Shown: piece after piece, positions 33,301 through 44,203 of the stretch
How the letters are laid out: each line of letters opens with the position of its first letter
Numbering within the stretch: position 1 is the stretch's first letter
DNA from: Combretum micranthum
Taxonomy: Eukaryota > Streptophyta > Magnoliopsida > Myrtales > Combretaceae
DNA length: 64,000 nt
Reading direction: 5' to 3'
NCBI GenBank assembly: GCA_024138025.1
Contig: JAMXBD010001367.1
Location: forward strand, 124,001-188,000
Made by a program: the position numbers and the translations under genes
The notes under the pieces: generated by a model
Database searches by the model: none
Told to the model about the DNA's origin: nothing
The model's input: only the letters and a program-made list of their open reading frames with translations

Positions 33301-36034
33301 TGGCAGTCTTGTCCGAGAACGCAATGCAATGCTTCCTACCATTTCTTCCAAGGTTTGAAAATGCATATATCGTTTTAAGGGCATGTTCTGATGCTAGCTA
33401 ATTTGTCCAAGGGTGTCCATCATGGTTTCATATGCTTCAAGCTCTTCCAGGCAATTTTGCTATAAAATGGCAAAGGGAATAGCATGAGATTTCCTTTCTG
33501 ATTTAGAGAGCAACTTTAAAACATCTATTTTGGTTTGTCTGAGCCTTTGTGCAATATGGACTTTTCAATAGTACTATCATGATTTTGGCACAAATTGGTA
33601 GGTGCCAGCCTATGTCCACAATGGCTATTGACAGCCTCACTTAGTCATTGCCATTGGCAATCAAAGATTGATCTGAAGTGGCCTCTATGAGCCTTCTATT
33701 GTGTTGAATAGCATCCTCTGATTTTTGTATCCATTGGTCAGTTTTATTTAATGCACTGCCTGATTGGCTACTACAACCATGAGCTTTTAGAATACTAATA
33801 CTTCCAACACTACATGGTTGCTGCCCCACTCTTCTTCTGCTACTTTTTGTCCATATCACGAAGACAGCTCCCACAAAAACAATTTTTTTTTAAGACATAG
33901 TCTGCTTGATTAAAAATTTTCTCAACTGATCACTTATTTAAAACTATGTACAAGCTATAGGAACTACATGGTTAGCACTCTTTTTTTACCTCCTCTCTAA
34001 CTCTGGGTGACAACAGGATGTTGGAAGAGAACAATTGGTTGTAAATCTAGTGGCCATGGCCGATGACTGAGCCAAGTAGCAGCAAGTGACATTTGCTAGC
34101 TTCCCTCTGAACAAGATTATTCATATTTTATGAGCAACAATGAATGTCATTCATTACACAGGCATGCCTTTGGATAGCCCTAAGAAACCAAACAACTTTT
34201 GCCCCTGGATTTTCTTTTTGCAAACTTCCACCGTCCAACCAAAATCTATACCATAATTATATGATAAGTTATATATATGTATACACATGCGCGGGCATAT
34301 GAAAGAGACTACCTATCCAAACTCCATGTTTGAAACAAAAAAAGGATCAGGTACAAATTAAATAGTTTTTAAATCTATCATGTGTAGCTCACACACAAAA
34401 CAGGCAGATAAAATACTAGACAAAAAATAAGACAATCCAAAAAGTTGCATTGAAGCATGTTTATGATGGGCTGCCAAATCTTTGAACTTAAAGAATTTTG
34501 TTTTATCAAAATTTCATGATCACTTTGTATCATCTGTAGATGGTTCTCTTACACTTTAGTGTCATTATTTTTTCAGGACTGGCTGGACATTGATTTTGGG
34601 ATTGCTGAGGGTGTCGATTTTATTGCAATCTCATTTGTGAAGTCTGCTGAAGTTATTAAGCATCTAAAAAGTTACATTGCTGCCCGTGCTCGTGACTTGT
34701 AAGATCATGTTTTGTTGCTTTTTCTTGTGAATTGTCATATTGTGTATATTGCCAAGGGACATCTGTTGTCATTCCTCATATAATGTGTGATAAATTTTGA
34801 TGTAGGGATATTGCTGTAATAGCAAAAATAGAGAGTATCGACTCATTGAAGAACTTGGAAGAGATTATTCAGGCATCTGATGGAGCTATGGTTGCAAGAG
34901 GTGATCTTGGTGCTCAGATACCATTAGAACAGGTCCCATCAGCTCAGCGAAGAATTGTTCAGGTGTGCAGGCAGTTAAATAAGCCAGTGATAGTTGCCTC
35001 TCAATTACTTGAATCCATGATCGAGTATCCGACACCAACAAGAGCTGAAGTTGCTGATGTTTCTGAAGCAGTTAGGCAGAGAGCTGATGCTCTAATGCTC
35101 TCTGGTGAGTCAGCCATGGGACAATATCCAGAGAAGGCATTGACAGTCTTGAGGAGTGTCAGTCTTAGAATTGAGAAGTGGTGGAGAGAAGAAAAGTGTC
35201 ATGAATCTATGCAACTCAGTCCTGTAGGATTGTCATTTTCAGACAGTATTTCAGAGGAAATATGTAATTCTGCTGCCAAGATGGGTGAGTATGTTATTTT
35301 TACATGGACTAAAGTTGAAAATATTTTTCTTAAAACAAACACTTGCTTAGCCTTTGCCATCCATTGAGGGCATAGAAATTAGGTAAAAAGGTTGCATTTA
35401 TTGGAGATGGTGCTATGAGAATTTTTTATAATTAATTGCTGTTTATCCTATATATTCTTCTATAAGCCGTGGCTGTAATTATGTTGGATCAGAGCTTGCT
35501 ATGACTGCTTTATTCACCATCATGTATAAGCACATAACATGGTTATCATTATATCAGAACAAAGCTAATTATGGATACTTACATGCAGGGGGATCTTGTG
35601 TAACCACGGTCTATATAATTATATTAGTCAATAGCTGCCCATATTTGCATATATTCTCCTATTTTACTTGATCATGGGATTTGCCTGTTGGAAACTGCAT
35701 TACCAATAGCTGATGTTTCACTTCATCTTGCAGCTAGCAATTTGGGGGTTGATGCACTTTTTGTCTACACAAATTCTGGTCATATGGCATCACTCTTATC
35801 CCGCTGCCGACCTGACTGCCCAATCTTTGCTTTCACAACCACTACATCTCTGCGTAGGCGTCTGAACCTCCAATGGGGTCTGATACCCTTCCGTTTGAGC
35901 TTCTCTGATGACATGGAAAGCAACCTCAACAGAACTTTCTCACTGCTTAAGGCTAGAGGAATGGTCAAATCTGGTGACCTTGTTATTGCTGTATCAGACA
36001 TGTTGCAATCCATTCAGGTTATAAAGTGCCATGA
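30357..36034 (+). CDS. PKP1: Plastidial pyruvate kinase alpha subunit (PKP1), six exons, two one-base shifts
   Basis: The enzyme transfers phosphate from phosphoenolpyruvate to ADP in plastids, feeding pyruvate to fatty-acid synthesis; the alpha subunit works with beta subunits. Exons: 30357-30890, 32966-33055, 33159-33352, 34577-34698, 34806-35284, 35734-36034, all with GT-AG introns and matching phases once one base is allowed in exon 2. The start has a strong context (GCCACCATG). Residues 1 to about 85 are Ser/Thr/Pro/Asn-rich, a plastid transit peptide and linker. [15 protein letters not shown] opens the kinase fold, [10 protein letters not shown] holds the catalytic Lys/Glu, and [12 protein letters not shown] and [11 protein letters not shown] follow. 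Total is 573 aa allowing for both shifts, close to known alpha subunits. As printed, exon 2 reaches TAA at 33026, and the 3' end reads through to 36092. Either assembly errors or a pseudogene. Confidence 0.93.
30891..32965 (+). other. PKP1 intron 1 (2075 bp), carries a MITE
   Basis: Donor GAG|GTAAAT and acceptor TTGCAG|GATG; the longest intron of the gene. The MITE at 31911-32316 lies inside. Confidence 0.85.
31911..32316. mobile_element. Inverted-repeat MITE in PKP1 intron 1 (about 400 bp)
   Basis: The left end reads ATGTTTGGTATCCGGGAAT and the reverse complement of the right end reads CACGTTTGGTATACGGGAAT. The inside is dense with GGAATCG/CGATTCC words that pair across the element. No protein is encoded. 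The target duplication was not resolved (TAGG occurs on both sides), so the exact ends are within a few bases and the superfamily is open, hAT-like at best. Confidence 0.65.
33353..34576 (+). other. PKP1 intron 3 (1224 bp)
   Basis: Donor AAG|GTTTGA, acceptor TTTCAG|GACTGG. It contains a 77-codon antisense frame (33641-33874) of unknown origin; nothing else noted. Confidence 0.85.
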
Positions 36035-37044
36035 TGACACATTGTCTTGCATCATGTCTTGCATCACCCCGATATTGCTGTACGCTTATTGATTGTGATG
36101 GCGTTTTTCATCGGTCGTGGTTGCTATTAATTATAGGTCTGGATTTCTCCCATTCCTGGAAAGGTCTATTTGAGTTATACCACTCGAGTTAATGTTGTAT
36201 TTATCTCTTTGGATAGCAAGAAGTGTTTACATTGTGGTTATTGCTTGCTGTATGGTGATAAGATGTAATTTTGCTTTGTTACTGGATCGAACTATGTAGA
36301 CTAACCTATCGTTAAACATTAAAAGTTACATTAGTTGATTTTATATTTACTGTGATTCTTCAATGACTATTGTAAAACGGTGTAGATGCGATAATTTTCG
36401 CATCTGGCAGACAAATCTTTTTCCTCTTGTGCCCCTTTGGAAGTAGCGAGGCAATGCAGGGGATTTAATTTAGCAGGATCTAGTCTCATGTCTCATTTTA
36501 CCTCTATTATTTTTTTCACTCTTGTTTTGCAAAATGTGCGTGAGTATGAGAGAGAGAGAGAGAGAGGTACGACGAATAGGAAGTGGAGGTGCCTGCGGCA
36601 GTGGCTGGGCTGGCTGGCAGCTGTTGCCGGTATTGGGGTCTGGCTTTTTCTTGTCTTTCCCTTTTCCATAACTTTTGGTATGGGTTTCTAAGCAAAGGTC
36701 TTAGATATTGGGGTCCTTGATATGGGTTTTTAGACAAATGATTTCAAAGGGACTTCAAACAGATGTGAAGGATTTCTTTTCAACTCTTTTGGGTTTTTGG
36801 CAAAGGCCCTAAAAACTAAATATTTTGTTATTTTTATGTAGAAGTAAGGTATTATGTGACAAACAAAGGGATCTTAAGGCCTCATCAAGGAGTTTTGAAA
36901 TGCGAATGCTCAGCAAGGAATTTGGGGATGTGGATGCTTAGCTTTTAGACCATGTACATGCTTTGGTGTTTGTATTTTTCCGCTTTTGCTAGCTGTAATT
37001 TTCTATACTAACGACCTGTGTTTTGTGAAAATAAAAAAACTCAG
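36035..37044. other. PKP1 3' flank
   Basis: T-rich 3' untranslated-like sequence directly after the stop, then spacer with a (GA)n tract at 36549-36566. I could not place a poly(A) site with confidence. No further gene. Confidence 0.45.
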
Positions 37045-37620
37045 TGTTGGTTTGCATGGTTGACTCTAAATAAATAGAAATAGAATAAAACCAATAAAAA
37101 AAACAAAACCACAGCTCAATGCATATTTATATCATAAAATAAGAGATTGATACATATCTCACGATGAATCTATTTGAACAATCTTCAAATTAATAAAGAA
37201 AGTAGTAATACTAAATTAAATTAGAGTGCTTATAGAAAAGTTTTACTGCTCTCTTGACTTATAGTGTTTTCTATCATTGTGTCCTTATGGGCAAAACACA
37301 ATATGCTTATATAGGCAGAGAACAGAGCCTCTCCGTATATATTAATGTATAACAATTTTACTAATGATTTCACTATGATATTTTCTAACTGCATAAATAA
37401 TTAATGGTGTTTAAAGCATTTGGTAACATAATATGTATATATATATATATATAATTACCTCAAAATTAACTGTCAATTAATATGAATTAATATATGATAT
37501 AATTAGTGTTATTTAGAAATACTTTATTCGATAAAATATTAACATTTATGATATGAATAATATAATTATTGTTGAACTATGTGAATGTTATAATATTGTT
37601 TTGATGAGAAAATGTATTGC
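37045..37620 (-). repeat. Possible LTR fragment on the minus strand
   Basis: Forward TGTTGGTTTGC at the left and TGTATTGCA at the right give TG..CA ends. Read on the minus strand, GCCTATATAAGC (about 37304-37315) resembles an LTR TATA box. It lies just past the truncated end of the minus-strand copia element, where its 3' LTR would be expected. No second LTR or target repeat supports it. Confidence 0.3.
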
Positions 37621-37734
37621 ACAAATACTTCATAAGGTACATCTAATAAGCAAAGCTTATTTATGATATGTTTAAGCTTTGTTATTTTTGTGTTTTTTGT
37701 TTGTGCTTATTGTTGCAGGTGGATTCAAGACAAG

Positions 37735-38572
37735 TTACCTAAAAATCCTTTATTTAAAAGGAAGCTACTCAATCTTTCATACTAAGCTCTAGGAGCTTGC
37801 TTGAGACCATAAAAAGCTTTGTTTCATTTGTAATCATCATCTGAGAATTCATTATTTTCAAAACTTGGTGGTTCCTCTACATAGACTTTTTTTTTTGTAA
37901 AACTATTTAAGAAAGGACTTTTGACATCCATTTGTAAAAGAGTAAAATTTTTGAAAGCAACAAATGTAAAAGTATTCTAATAGCTTCTAGTCCAGCAATC
38001 GAAGCAAAGGTTTCATCAAAATCGATTCCTTCTTCTTGATTATATCCTTTGGCAACTAATCTAGCTTTATTTCGTATTATTATTCCAGCTTCATCTAGTT
38101 TGTTTCTATTAACTCATTTGGTTCCAATAACTGGTTTACTATCAGGTCTAGGAACCAAGATCTAAACTTTATTTCTTGTGAATTGGTTTAATACTTCGTG
38201 CATTGCTTATATCCAAAACTCATCTTTTAAAGCTTCTTCTGTATTTTTAGGCTCGGCTTGTGATAGAAAAACTACATTACTCATATTTCTTAATGACGAT
38301 CTTGTTTTTACTCTATTAGAAGGTTCATCTATTATTAGATCTTTTGGGTGTGATCTTGTACATTTCCACTCTTTAGGAATATCATTTTTAACATATTCAT
38401 GTACAATATTCTTTTTATGTTCATTCTCTTCTTTATTATTATTTTCAAGAGAAAACTTATCCAAATCAGTAAAAACAACATCCACATCATCACTTGAACA
38501 TAAATAAGGCAAAAAATCATTAAAATCAACATGAATAGATTCTTCTACAACTAAGGTTCTTTCATTAAACAC
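37735..38572 (-). pseudogene. Copia linker and N-terminal reverse transcriptase
   Basis: An acidic linker (38572 to 38207) leads into the copia RT opening: NQFTRNKV then a stop, [41 protein letters not shown], and after shifts KAFYGLKQAPRA. The sequence leaves the RT shortly after this, before the catalytic YVDD, at about 37735. The domain is therefore incomplete as well as broken. Confidence 0.85.
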
Positions 38573-39400
38573 TCTATATGCTTTACTAGTTAAAGAGTAA
38601 CCTAGAAAAATGATTTCATCACTTTTAGCATCAAACTTAACTAATTGTTCTTTTCTATTGTTTAAGATGTAACACTTGATGCCAAATGGATGAAAGTAAG
38701 AAATGTTATGTCTTCTTCATTTCCAAAGCTCATAAGGGGTTTTCTTAAGAATTGGTCTTATGAAAACTCTATTTGATATATAACACACAGTGTTTAGAGT
38801 TTCAGCCCAAAAATATTTAGGTAAATTATTTTCACACAACATGGTTCTAGCCATTTCAATTAGAGTTCTATTTTTTTTCTCGGCTACACTATTTTGCTAT
38901 GGAGTTCTAGGTGCTGAAAAAGTATGTTCCATTTCATATTTACGACAAAAATCATCTATTTCATAGTTTTCAAAATTTCCCCCTTCGAATAAATACAATA
39001 TTAAGACCTTTTTCATTTTGGACTTTCTTGCAATATCTAAAAAAGATATGGTTTGTTTCATCTTTAGATGTAAGAAGCAAAGTCCATAATTATTTAGTGA
39101 AGTCATCAATAATAACCATGATATATTTTTTGCCTCCCAAACTTAGAGTTTAAGTAAGACCAAATAAGACCATATGCAATAGTTCTAATGGCCTAAAAGT
39201 AGAAATAACATCCTTAGACTTAAAAGAAGTCTTGGTTTGCTTTCCTTATCGACATGCTTGATAAATCTTGTCCTTTGAAAAATTTATTTTTGATAAACTT
39301 TTGACAAGATTTTTTTTAAATAAGTTTTGAAATCACATCCATGTTAGCATGTCCTAATTTTTTATGTCATAGCTAACTATTGTCATTTTGAGAGTATAGA
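38570..39400 (-). pseudogene. Copia integrase remnant
   Basis: From right to left: a gag-pre-integrase trace (HANMDVISKLI), the core with FENYEIDDFCRKYEMEHTFS, APRTP then a stop where Gln is usual, and QNSVAEKKNRTLIEMARTML (the Glu of the DDE triad). It continues FWAETLNTVCYISNRVFIRP and the C-terminal FGIKCYILNNRKEQLVKFD. It follows gag and precedes RT on the minus strand. Confidence 0.85.
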
Positions 39401-39889
39401 TAAGTTTCATTTGATGATTTGAAATCATTTAGATTAATTTTGTAAATATTTCTTTATCTATACCCTTCAAAATAAGCTTGGTTATTATCAATTCTTTCAA
39501 TAGATCATTTATTGATAAGAAATGTTACTCCAAAAACCATTATCACATAATTGACTTACATAAGCAAATTATATTTTAAATCATCAACCAACAGTACATT
39601 CTTGATGATTAAATCTTTGTTTACAAGAATGTTACCTTCACCAAGCTCTAGTGACTTGTGATTGTCTCCGAAAGTAACATTTCCTTAATCTTTCAACTCT
39701 AAAGATGTGGACTTAGATGTGTCTCTAGTCATGTGTCTAGAGCAGCTGCTGCACAAGTACCATTTGTTGTTTTCACTTGAAGATCGTACTCATATGACTT
39801 TGGGTCCTTTTAGGGTAGATATAACAATGATTTCTCTTTTAGGAACCTACACTAGCTTGCTTTTATGATTCAAATGTATGGTTCTTCTT

Positions 39890-40542
39890 ATTACATAATT
39901 GTGTGCAATATGACTAGATTTGCCACAGTAGTTGCATGTCCCATGAGAAGCCTTTACAAAACAAGTTTTATGGGGCTTGCAGCTACTTTATCTATTATAG
40001 CTAATTTCATATTTATTTGAATCACATCTTTAATTTCTAAATAAGTGTGTTCAAATTCCTTTTTCCATTGGTGAACTTGCTGTAGTTACTTTTAAATCAT
40101 CTAAGCTAGCTTTTAATAGAAAATTTTCATTTCTTAATTCTTCTAGTTCCTTTAAAATTTCATTACTAGTATTAGCACATGCAACATTATTATTATTTAT
40201 GGTTTTAAGTTTAAGATCAAGTAAGTCATTTTCAATTGTTAATTTTTCATTGATCTTCCTTAACTCATCATTTTTGCTCTTTAAATTCTTATACTTATTA
40301 TTCATCTTTTCATTTTCTAATTTCAAAATATTTATTTCTTCATGCAACTTGACATTTTCTATTTTAATCTCCTCATGTTCAATTCTAAATTTATCTAATT
40401 CTTTTACATACATCATTAGTGTTTTAAGTATGCTGTTCTTTTTCTGTACTTTCACTAACTTATTACGTACTTTATTATACATAGCACACAGCTCATCATA
40501 AGAAGGAGAAGATGGAGAACTTACCTCATCATTCAGTGCCAC
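39890..40542 (-). pseudogene. Copia gag C-terminal coiled coil and second zinc knuckle
   Basis: A 163-codon open stretch (40542 to 40051) is Glu/Lys/Asn/Leu-rich with heptads, as in KLHEEINILKLENEKMNNKY, a clear coiled coil likely for gag assembly. About 100 bp further, C-N-Y-C-G-K-S-S-H-I-A-H-N-Y (about 39903-39945) is a CX2CX4HX4C knuckle with the last Cys turned to Tyr. The coiled coil between two knuckles is an extended gag layout. Confidence 0.72.
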
Positions 40543-40794
40543 GAAACATAGGTTCTCATGTGAGTCACTTGAGTCATCATCTCTCTAAATGATTGTAAGA
40601 GCTTCCTTTTTGAATCCCTTGAATGCTTTCTTGAGTAGTGGATAATATTACTGGATGTGTCCTAGTTTGTGATATTTAAAGCAAGTTATCATATCATTCT
40701 TTTTGTATCTTGATGAGCTGTTGTCATCTTCTACTCTCTTTGACTTGTTGCTAAACTTCATGAATTTCTTGATCCTTTTGGCTATCAAGAAAAG

Positions 40795-41550
40795 TTACTC
40801 ATCATCATCATCATCATCATCATCGCTGAAATCATGACTTATGGCTTTTATAGCAATGGCCTTCTTGTTTGATTCCTCTTCTTGCTTCTTAATGAGCTTA
40901 TGTGTTTTAAGTGCTCCAAGGAGTACCTCTTTGCTCATGGCACTCAAATTCCGTGCTTCTTCAATAGTTGTTCTCTTTACTTCCCAATCCTTAGGTAATG
41001 ACCCGAGTAATTTTGAATTTATTTCCAACTTAATAAAATTCTTCCCAAGTACATTAAAAGGATTTATAATGTTGATTAATCTGTTATGCATTTCATTTAT
41101 AGATTCGTTAGGAACTGTTTTGAAAATTTCAAACTATCTACATAAAAGACTTATTTTTGTATCTTTTACTCTTGAAGTTCCTTCATAAGTATTTTCTAAT
41201 TCATCCCATATTTCTTTAGTTAATTTGCATGTACAGATTCTATTGAAATCACTTTCACGTAGCCTATAATGTAATATGTTCATAGCTATTTCATTTAAAT
41301 TCATTCTTTTCCTATCTTCTTCATTATAAGTTTTTTCTTCTTTTTCTTTTATAGTTAAATGTCCATTTTCTATAACATTCAATATTAATCTATTTTGAGC
41401 TTTTAAAAATATTTTCATTCCATACTTCCAATATATATAATTACCCCCACTTAGAAGATGTTTCCTATTAATAGCTTGACCTTCTAGAGACCCTAGTTTC
41501 GGACGGATCGGGTACCCAATTATGACCCATCTGGTTGCATCTCTACACAA
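40795..41550 (-). pseudogene. Copia gag, N-terminal part
   Basis: The first frame (41550 down to 41134) reads LLSGGNYIYWKYGMKIFLKA, the gag opening of plant copia elements, then TKEIWDELENTYEGTSRVKD. After one in-frame TAG the second frame (41091 to 40795) gives NSKLLGSLPKDWEVKRTTIEE, the UBN2-type gag core. It ends in a run of eight Asp encoded by a GAT repeat. Just beyond, near 40650-40690, a zinc knuckle reads C-F-K-Y-H-K-L-G-H with two Cys changed to Tyr. Confidence 0.82.
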
Positions 41551-41589
41551 CCCCCATCACGAGCGTGAGCTACAAGGTGATGTTGTAAC

Positions 41590-43189
41590 CTTGTTTTTAC
41601 TCTTTTTATATTCTTCCTAAATATCTAAACACTGGCTTAACATTAAGTACATCTAAGCTAAGTAGTACTCTATATCTAGACTTAAAAAGGTAATAGCTTT
41701 TAGTAACTTAGGAATCTAGATAATTGATAAGTACGAAAAGACCCTTATTATTCATATTGTTTTCATTTTATATCATATAGATTTCATACAAATTATTAAA
41801 GAAAAGGACACTTATTTGGTTAAAATGTCAATTTCAAGAATCAAGGAAGATTTTAAGCTTAATGAAGGCTTTTGGATGAGTTAAGTGAGATTTTAATGAA
41901 GAAATAGGCAATTACAAGATTTACAACATGGATGGCCAATTCTACACAAGCTTTGTAGAATACTAGTACAGAGGACGAAAAGTGACTAGCTAGCATTTTC
42001 AAAGTACATAAAGAAGCTACACAAGCTGTGTATCACGCTTATGTAGAGGCTAGAAAGTAATCAAAAGGAATTTACATTGTGCATGGGTACCCTGCACGAT
42101 CGTGCTTAGGGTCGTGCAGACCTTGGAATTTTGCTATTTCACAATTTTACATCCTACCGTGTAGGGGACAATTTTTCTTTTCTTATAAAAACCAACCTTA
42201 AGTCATCATTTGAGATATCTATCCTTATTCCTATGAACCTTAGAGAGAAAAATAAGTGTTATAGAGTGGAGAAACGCAAGAGCTCATTGAAGATCACAAG
42301 ACTTTATTTACAAAAGGTTGCAATCGTGTTTTTTTTTCCATCCATTTTTCCTTATTTTGTCATTGTAATAATCTTCATATGGAAAAATAGATCATTATAC
42401 CCTAGTTCTTGAGAAACCTTAACCCTAATGTAGATATTCGATTGCTTTGTTAATGGAAGTTTATATTTTCTTGAATCTATTCATGTGTTTATATTTGTTT
42501 CTTGATTTAACATATGCATCGGTTAAATCATTACATGATTTTTGTTGATTTAATCGAAGGATTGTGAGATAGATCTAGCATGAATAGAAAAATTTGAATG
42601 TGATTTTAGACATAGATTGCATGAATTTTTTGCATAAAATTTTTTCTTTTTAAGGAATCATGAACTTTATTTTATATTCATCTAATGATGAAAGATATTT
42701 CCATTAGACATATGGGATTATAACTCAATCATCTTGAAAAAGAGATCAATGAAATTAGTTATTCCTACAATTCAAGAACTTAACAATCCATTAATGAATG
42801 TCTTATAGGAAATTTGAATAAGATTAGTGGTGAATCAAGATCAGGGATTTTGTTTTGTGATTATATATATTTGAAGGTGTGAATTTCCTTGCTTTAGGGT
42901 TAATTAGTTAAGTAATTATTAATTCTTCTTACTATCATTCCAATTAGACCACATGAATAATAGATTTAAGGTAAGTATTAGTAGTTATAAGTTCTGGTGG
43001 AATGACCCCGGTGCTAATCTATGTTATAATCGATAGGCACACTTGCCTAGGATTAATCGTAGATTTTACATAGGGTTAAAATTTAATTTGATCAATTGCG
43101 ATTAATAATCTGTTCCTATCAATACGCTTAGGGTGTACTTTCCTTTTTTACTAGAGTAATGAATTAGCATTGCTATGTGTAAATAGGTG
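41590..43189 (+). repeat. LTR-like sequence, perhaps Athila/Tat gypsy
   Basis: A TATA-like TTATAAAA (42183-42190) follows a patch with the perfect palindrome GCACGATCGTGC (42094-42105) and precedes a leader-like region. The 3' part has GGTGGAATGACCCCGGTGC and GGCACACTTGCCTA, wording seen in LTRs of Athila/Tat elements. I found no second copy or clear ends, so the call and limits are tentative. Confidence 0.35.
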
Positions 43190-44109
43190 TTCTGGTAATA
43201 TTAAGTTATTTTTTCTAAACGCTGTATTAGGTACGTCTATACCTCGGTTTTTGCTTATGAGTGTAGGATTAGAAATTGTAAATAGACTAAATAATATCTA
43301 ACTTTAATTGTTTGTCGCTAGTGCTTGGGTTGGTTTAGTGCATCGGGAGTATTGGTGTTACTAAGACGGTGCCACGATGATCCATTTATGTTGTTATCCT
43401 AAGTAGAGTTACACATAGAGAGGATTCTGGTAGACTAAGAGTAGTAAGGATACAACACTAATACATATATAAGTATTTATATATTTATTAATATATCTGT
43501 TGCTTATGGAGTCATGAGTTACTGAAGTTTTGGGACTAGTTACAAATGGTTCTAAACTGTGTTGGTTGCTTGACTGATTTAAAGATAATAATTTATGATT
43601 GTTGCATTTATTGCCATATTATATGTGGATATGTATACTGTTTGTTCACGCGGATGTGGGTGTGGTTTTGGCGTATCGAACCTTGTGCTCATTCTTTTTT
43701 ATCTTTTTAGCCTCAAGTGAGGAGCCTATAGAGTTTGATCTATCAGGTTATGACTTGTATGTAGCCTATAGAGATGACATTAGAGGGCCAGATTATCTAG
43801 CAAATTCATGATTGTAGACTTTTATGATACTAGGCGGTTAATGTTTTAAGATTATATTAAATGTGTTGGTTCATGCAAAGATTAAGTTTCTTTCCCATCT
43901 TTAGGTTAGATCTGAGTTGGCTTTCAGTTATGCCAACTATACTTTGAAGTATTTATTCGCAATTATGACAATTGATGAGATAATCTTTAATGTGAGTTTG
44001 GAAGTATCTAATGCATTTATGGCTATTAGCAGGTATCAAAGCCTTGAAGAGTCCCTATCTCATGGTGACACGTGGCGGGTTGGTAATGCACTAAGTTTAG
44101 GGTGTTACA
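43190..44109 (+). repeat. 5'-truncated LTR fragment related to the 46163 element's LTR
   Basis: It aligns in order with 46840-47767: GGTACG.C.TA.., GTGTTACTAAGACGGTGCC against a similar block, ATGGTTCT.AACT.TGTTG, CGGATGTG.GTGTGGTTT against GCGCATGTGATTGTGGTTT, then a TTTTTAG acceptor with an acidic segment (43711-43811), ending GGTGTTACA. The first ~680 bp of the LTR are missing. It is clearly more diverged than the two LTRs of the element are from each other. Confidence 0.68.
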
Positions 44110-44143
44110 ATTTCCATGAGAAGTTTGAAAATATCCATGTGTA

Positions 44144-44203
44144 TAGAGATAACTAGTTGAATTTGAGTGTAAACAGAGATAACTAGTTGAATTTGAGTGT
44201 AGA
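44144..44203 (+). repeat. Two-unit 29-30-bp tandem repeat
   Basis: AGAGATAACTAGTTGAATTTGAGTGTA occurs twice in a row, identical over 27 bp. Confidence 0.9.

Larger units (their letters stand above)
37735..41550 (-). mobile_element. Ty1/copia element, truncated (gag to early RT), minus strand
   Basis: From right to left the minus strand shows gag, an acidic run and zinc knuckles, a coiled coil, pre-integrase and integrase, then the start of reverse transcriptase. Integrase preceding RT defines Ty1/copia. The element stops in RT before its YVDD motif. No protease, RNase H or definite LTR was seen. Many stops and shifts show it is dead. Confidence 0.87.

Noticed and set aside
33641..33874. 77-codon minus-strand frame in PKP1 intron 3
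   Set aside because: No recognised family and no splice or promoter context; left as intron content.
38178..38507. 109-codon plus-strand frame
   Set aside because: Antisense to the copia integrase/RT linker, which has recognisable family sequence on the minus strand.
40199..41188. Two plus-strand frames of 100 and 115 codons
   Set aside because: Antisense to copia gag and its coiled coil; rich in Ser/Phe/Leu as expected from reversed Lys/Glu-rich DNA.
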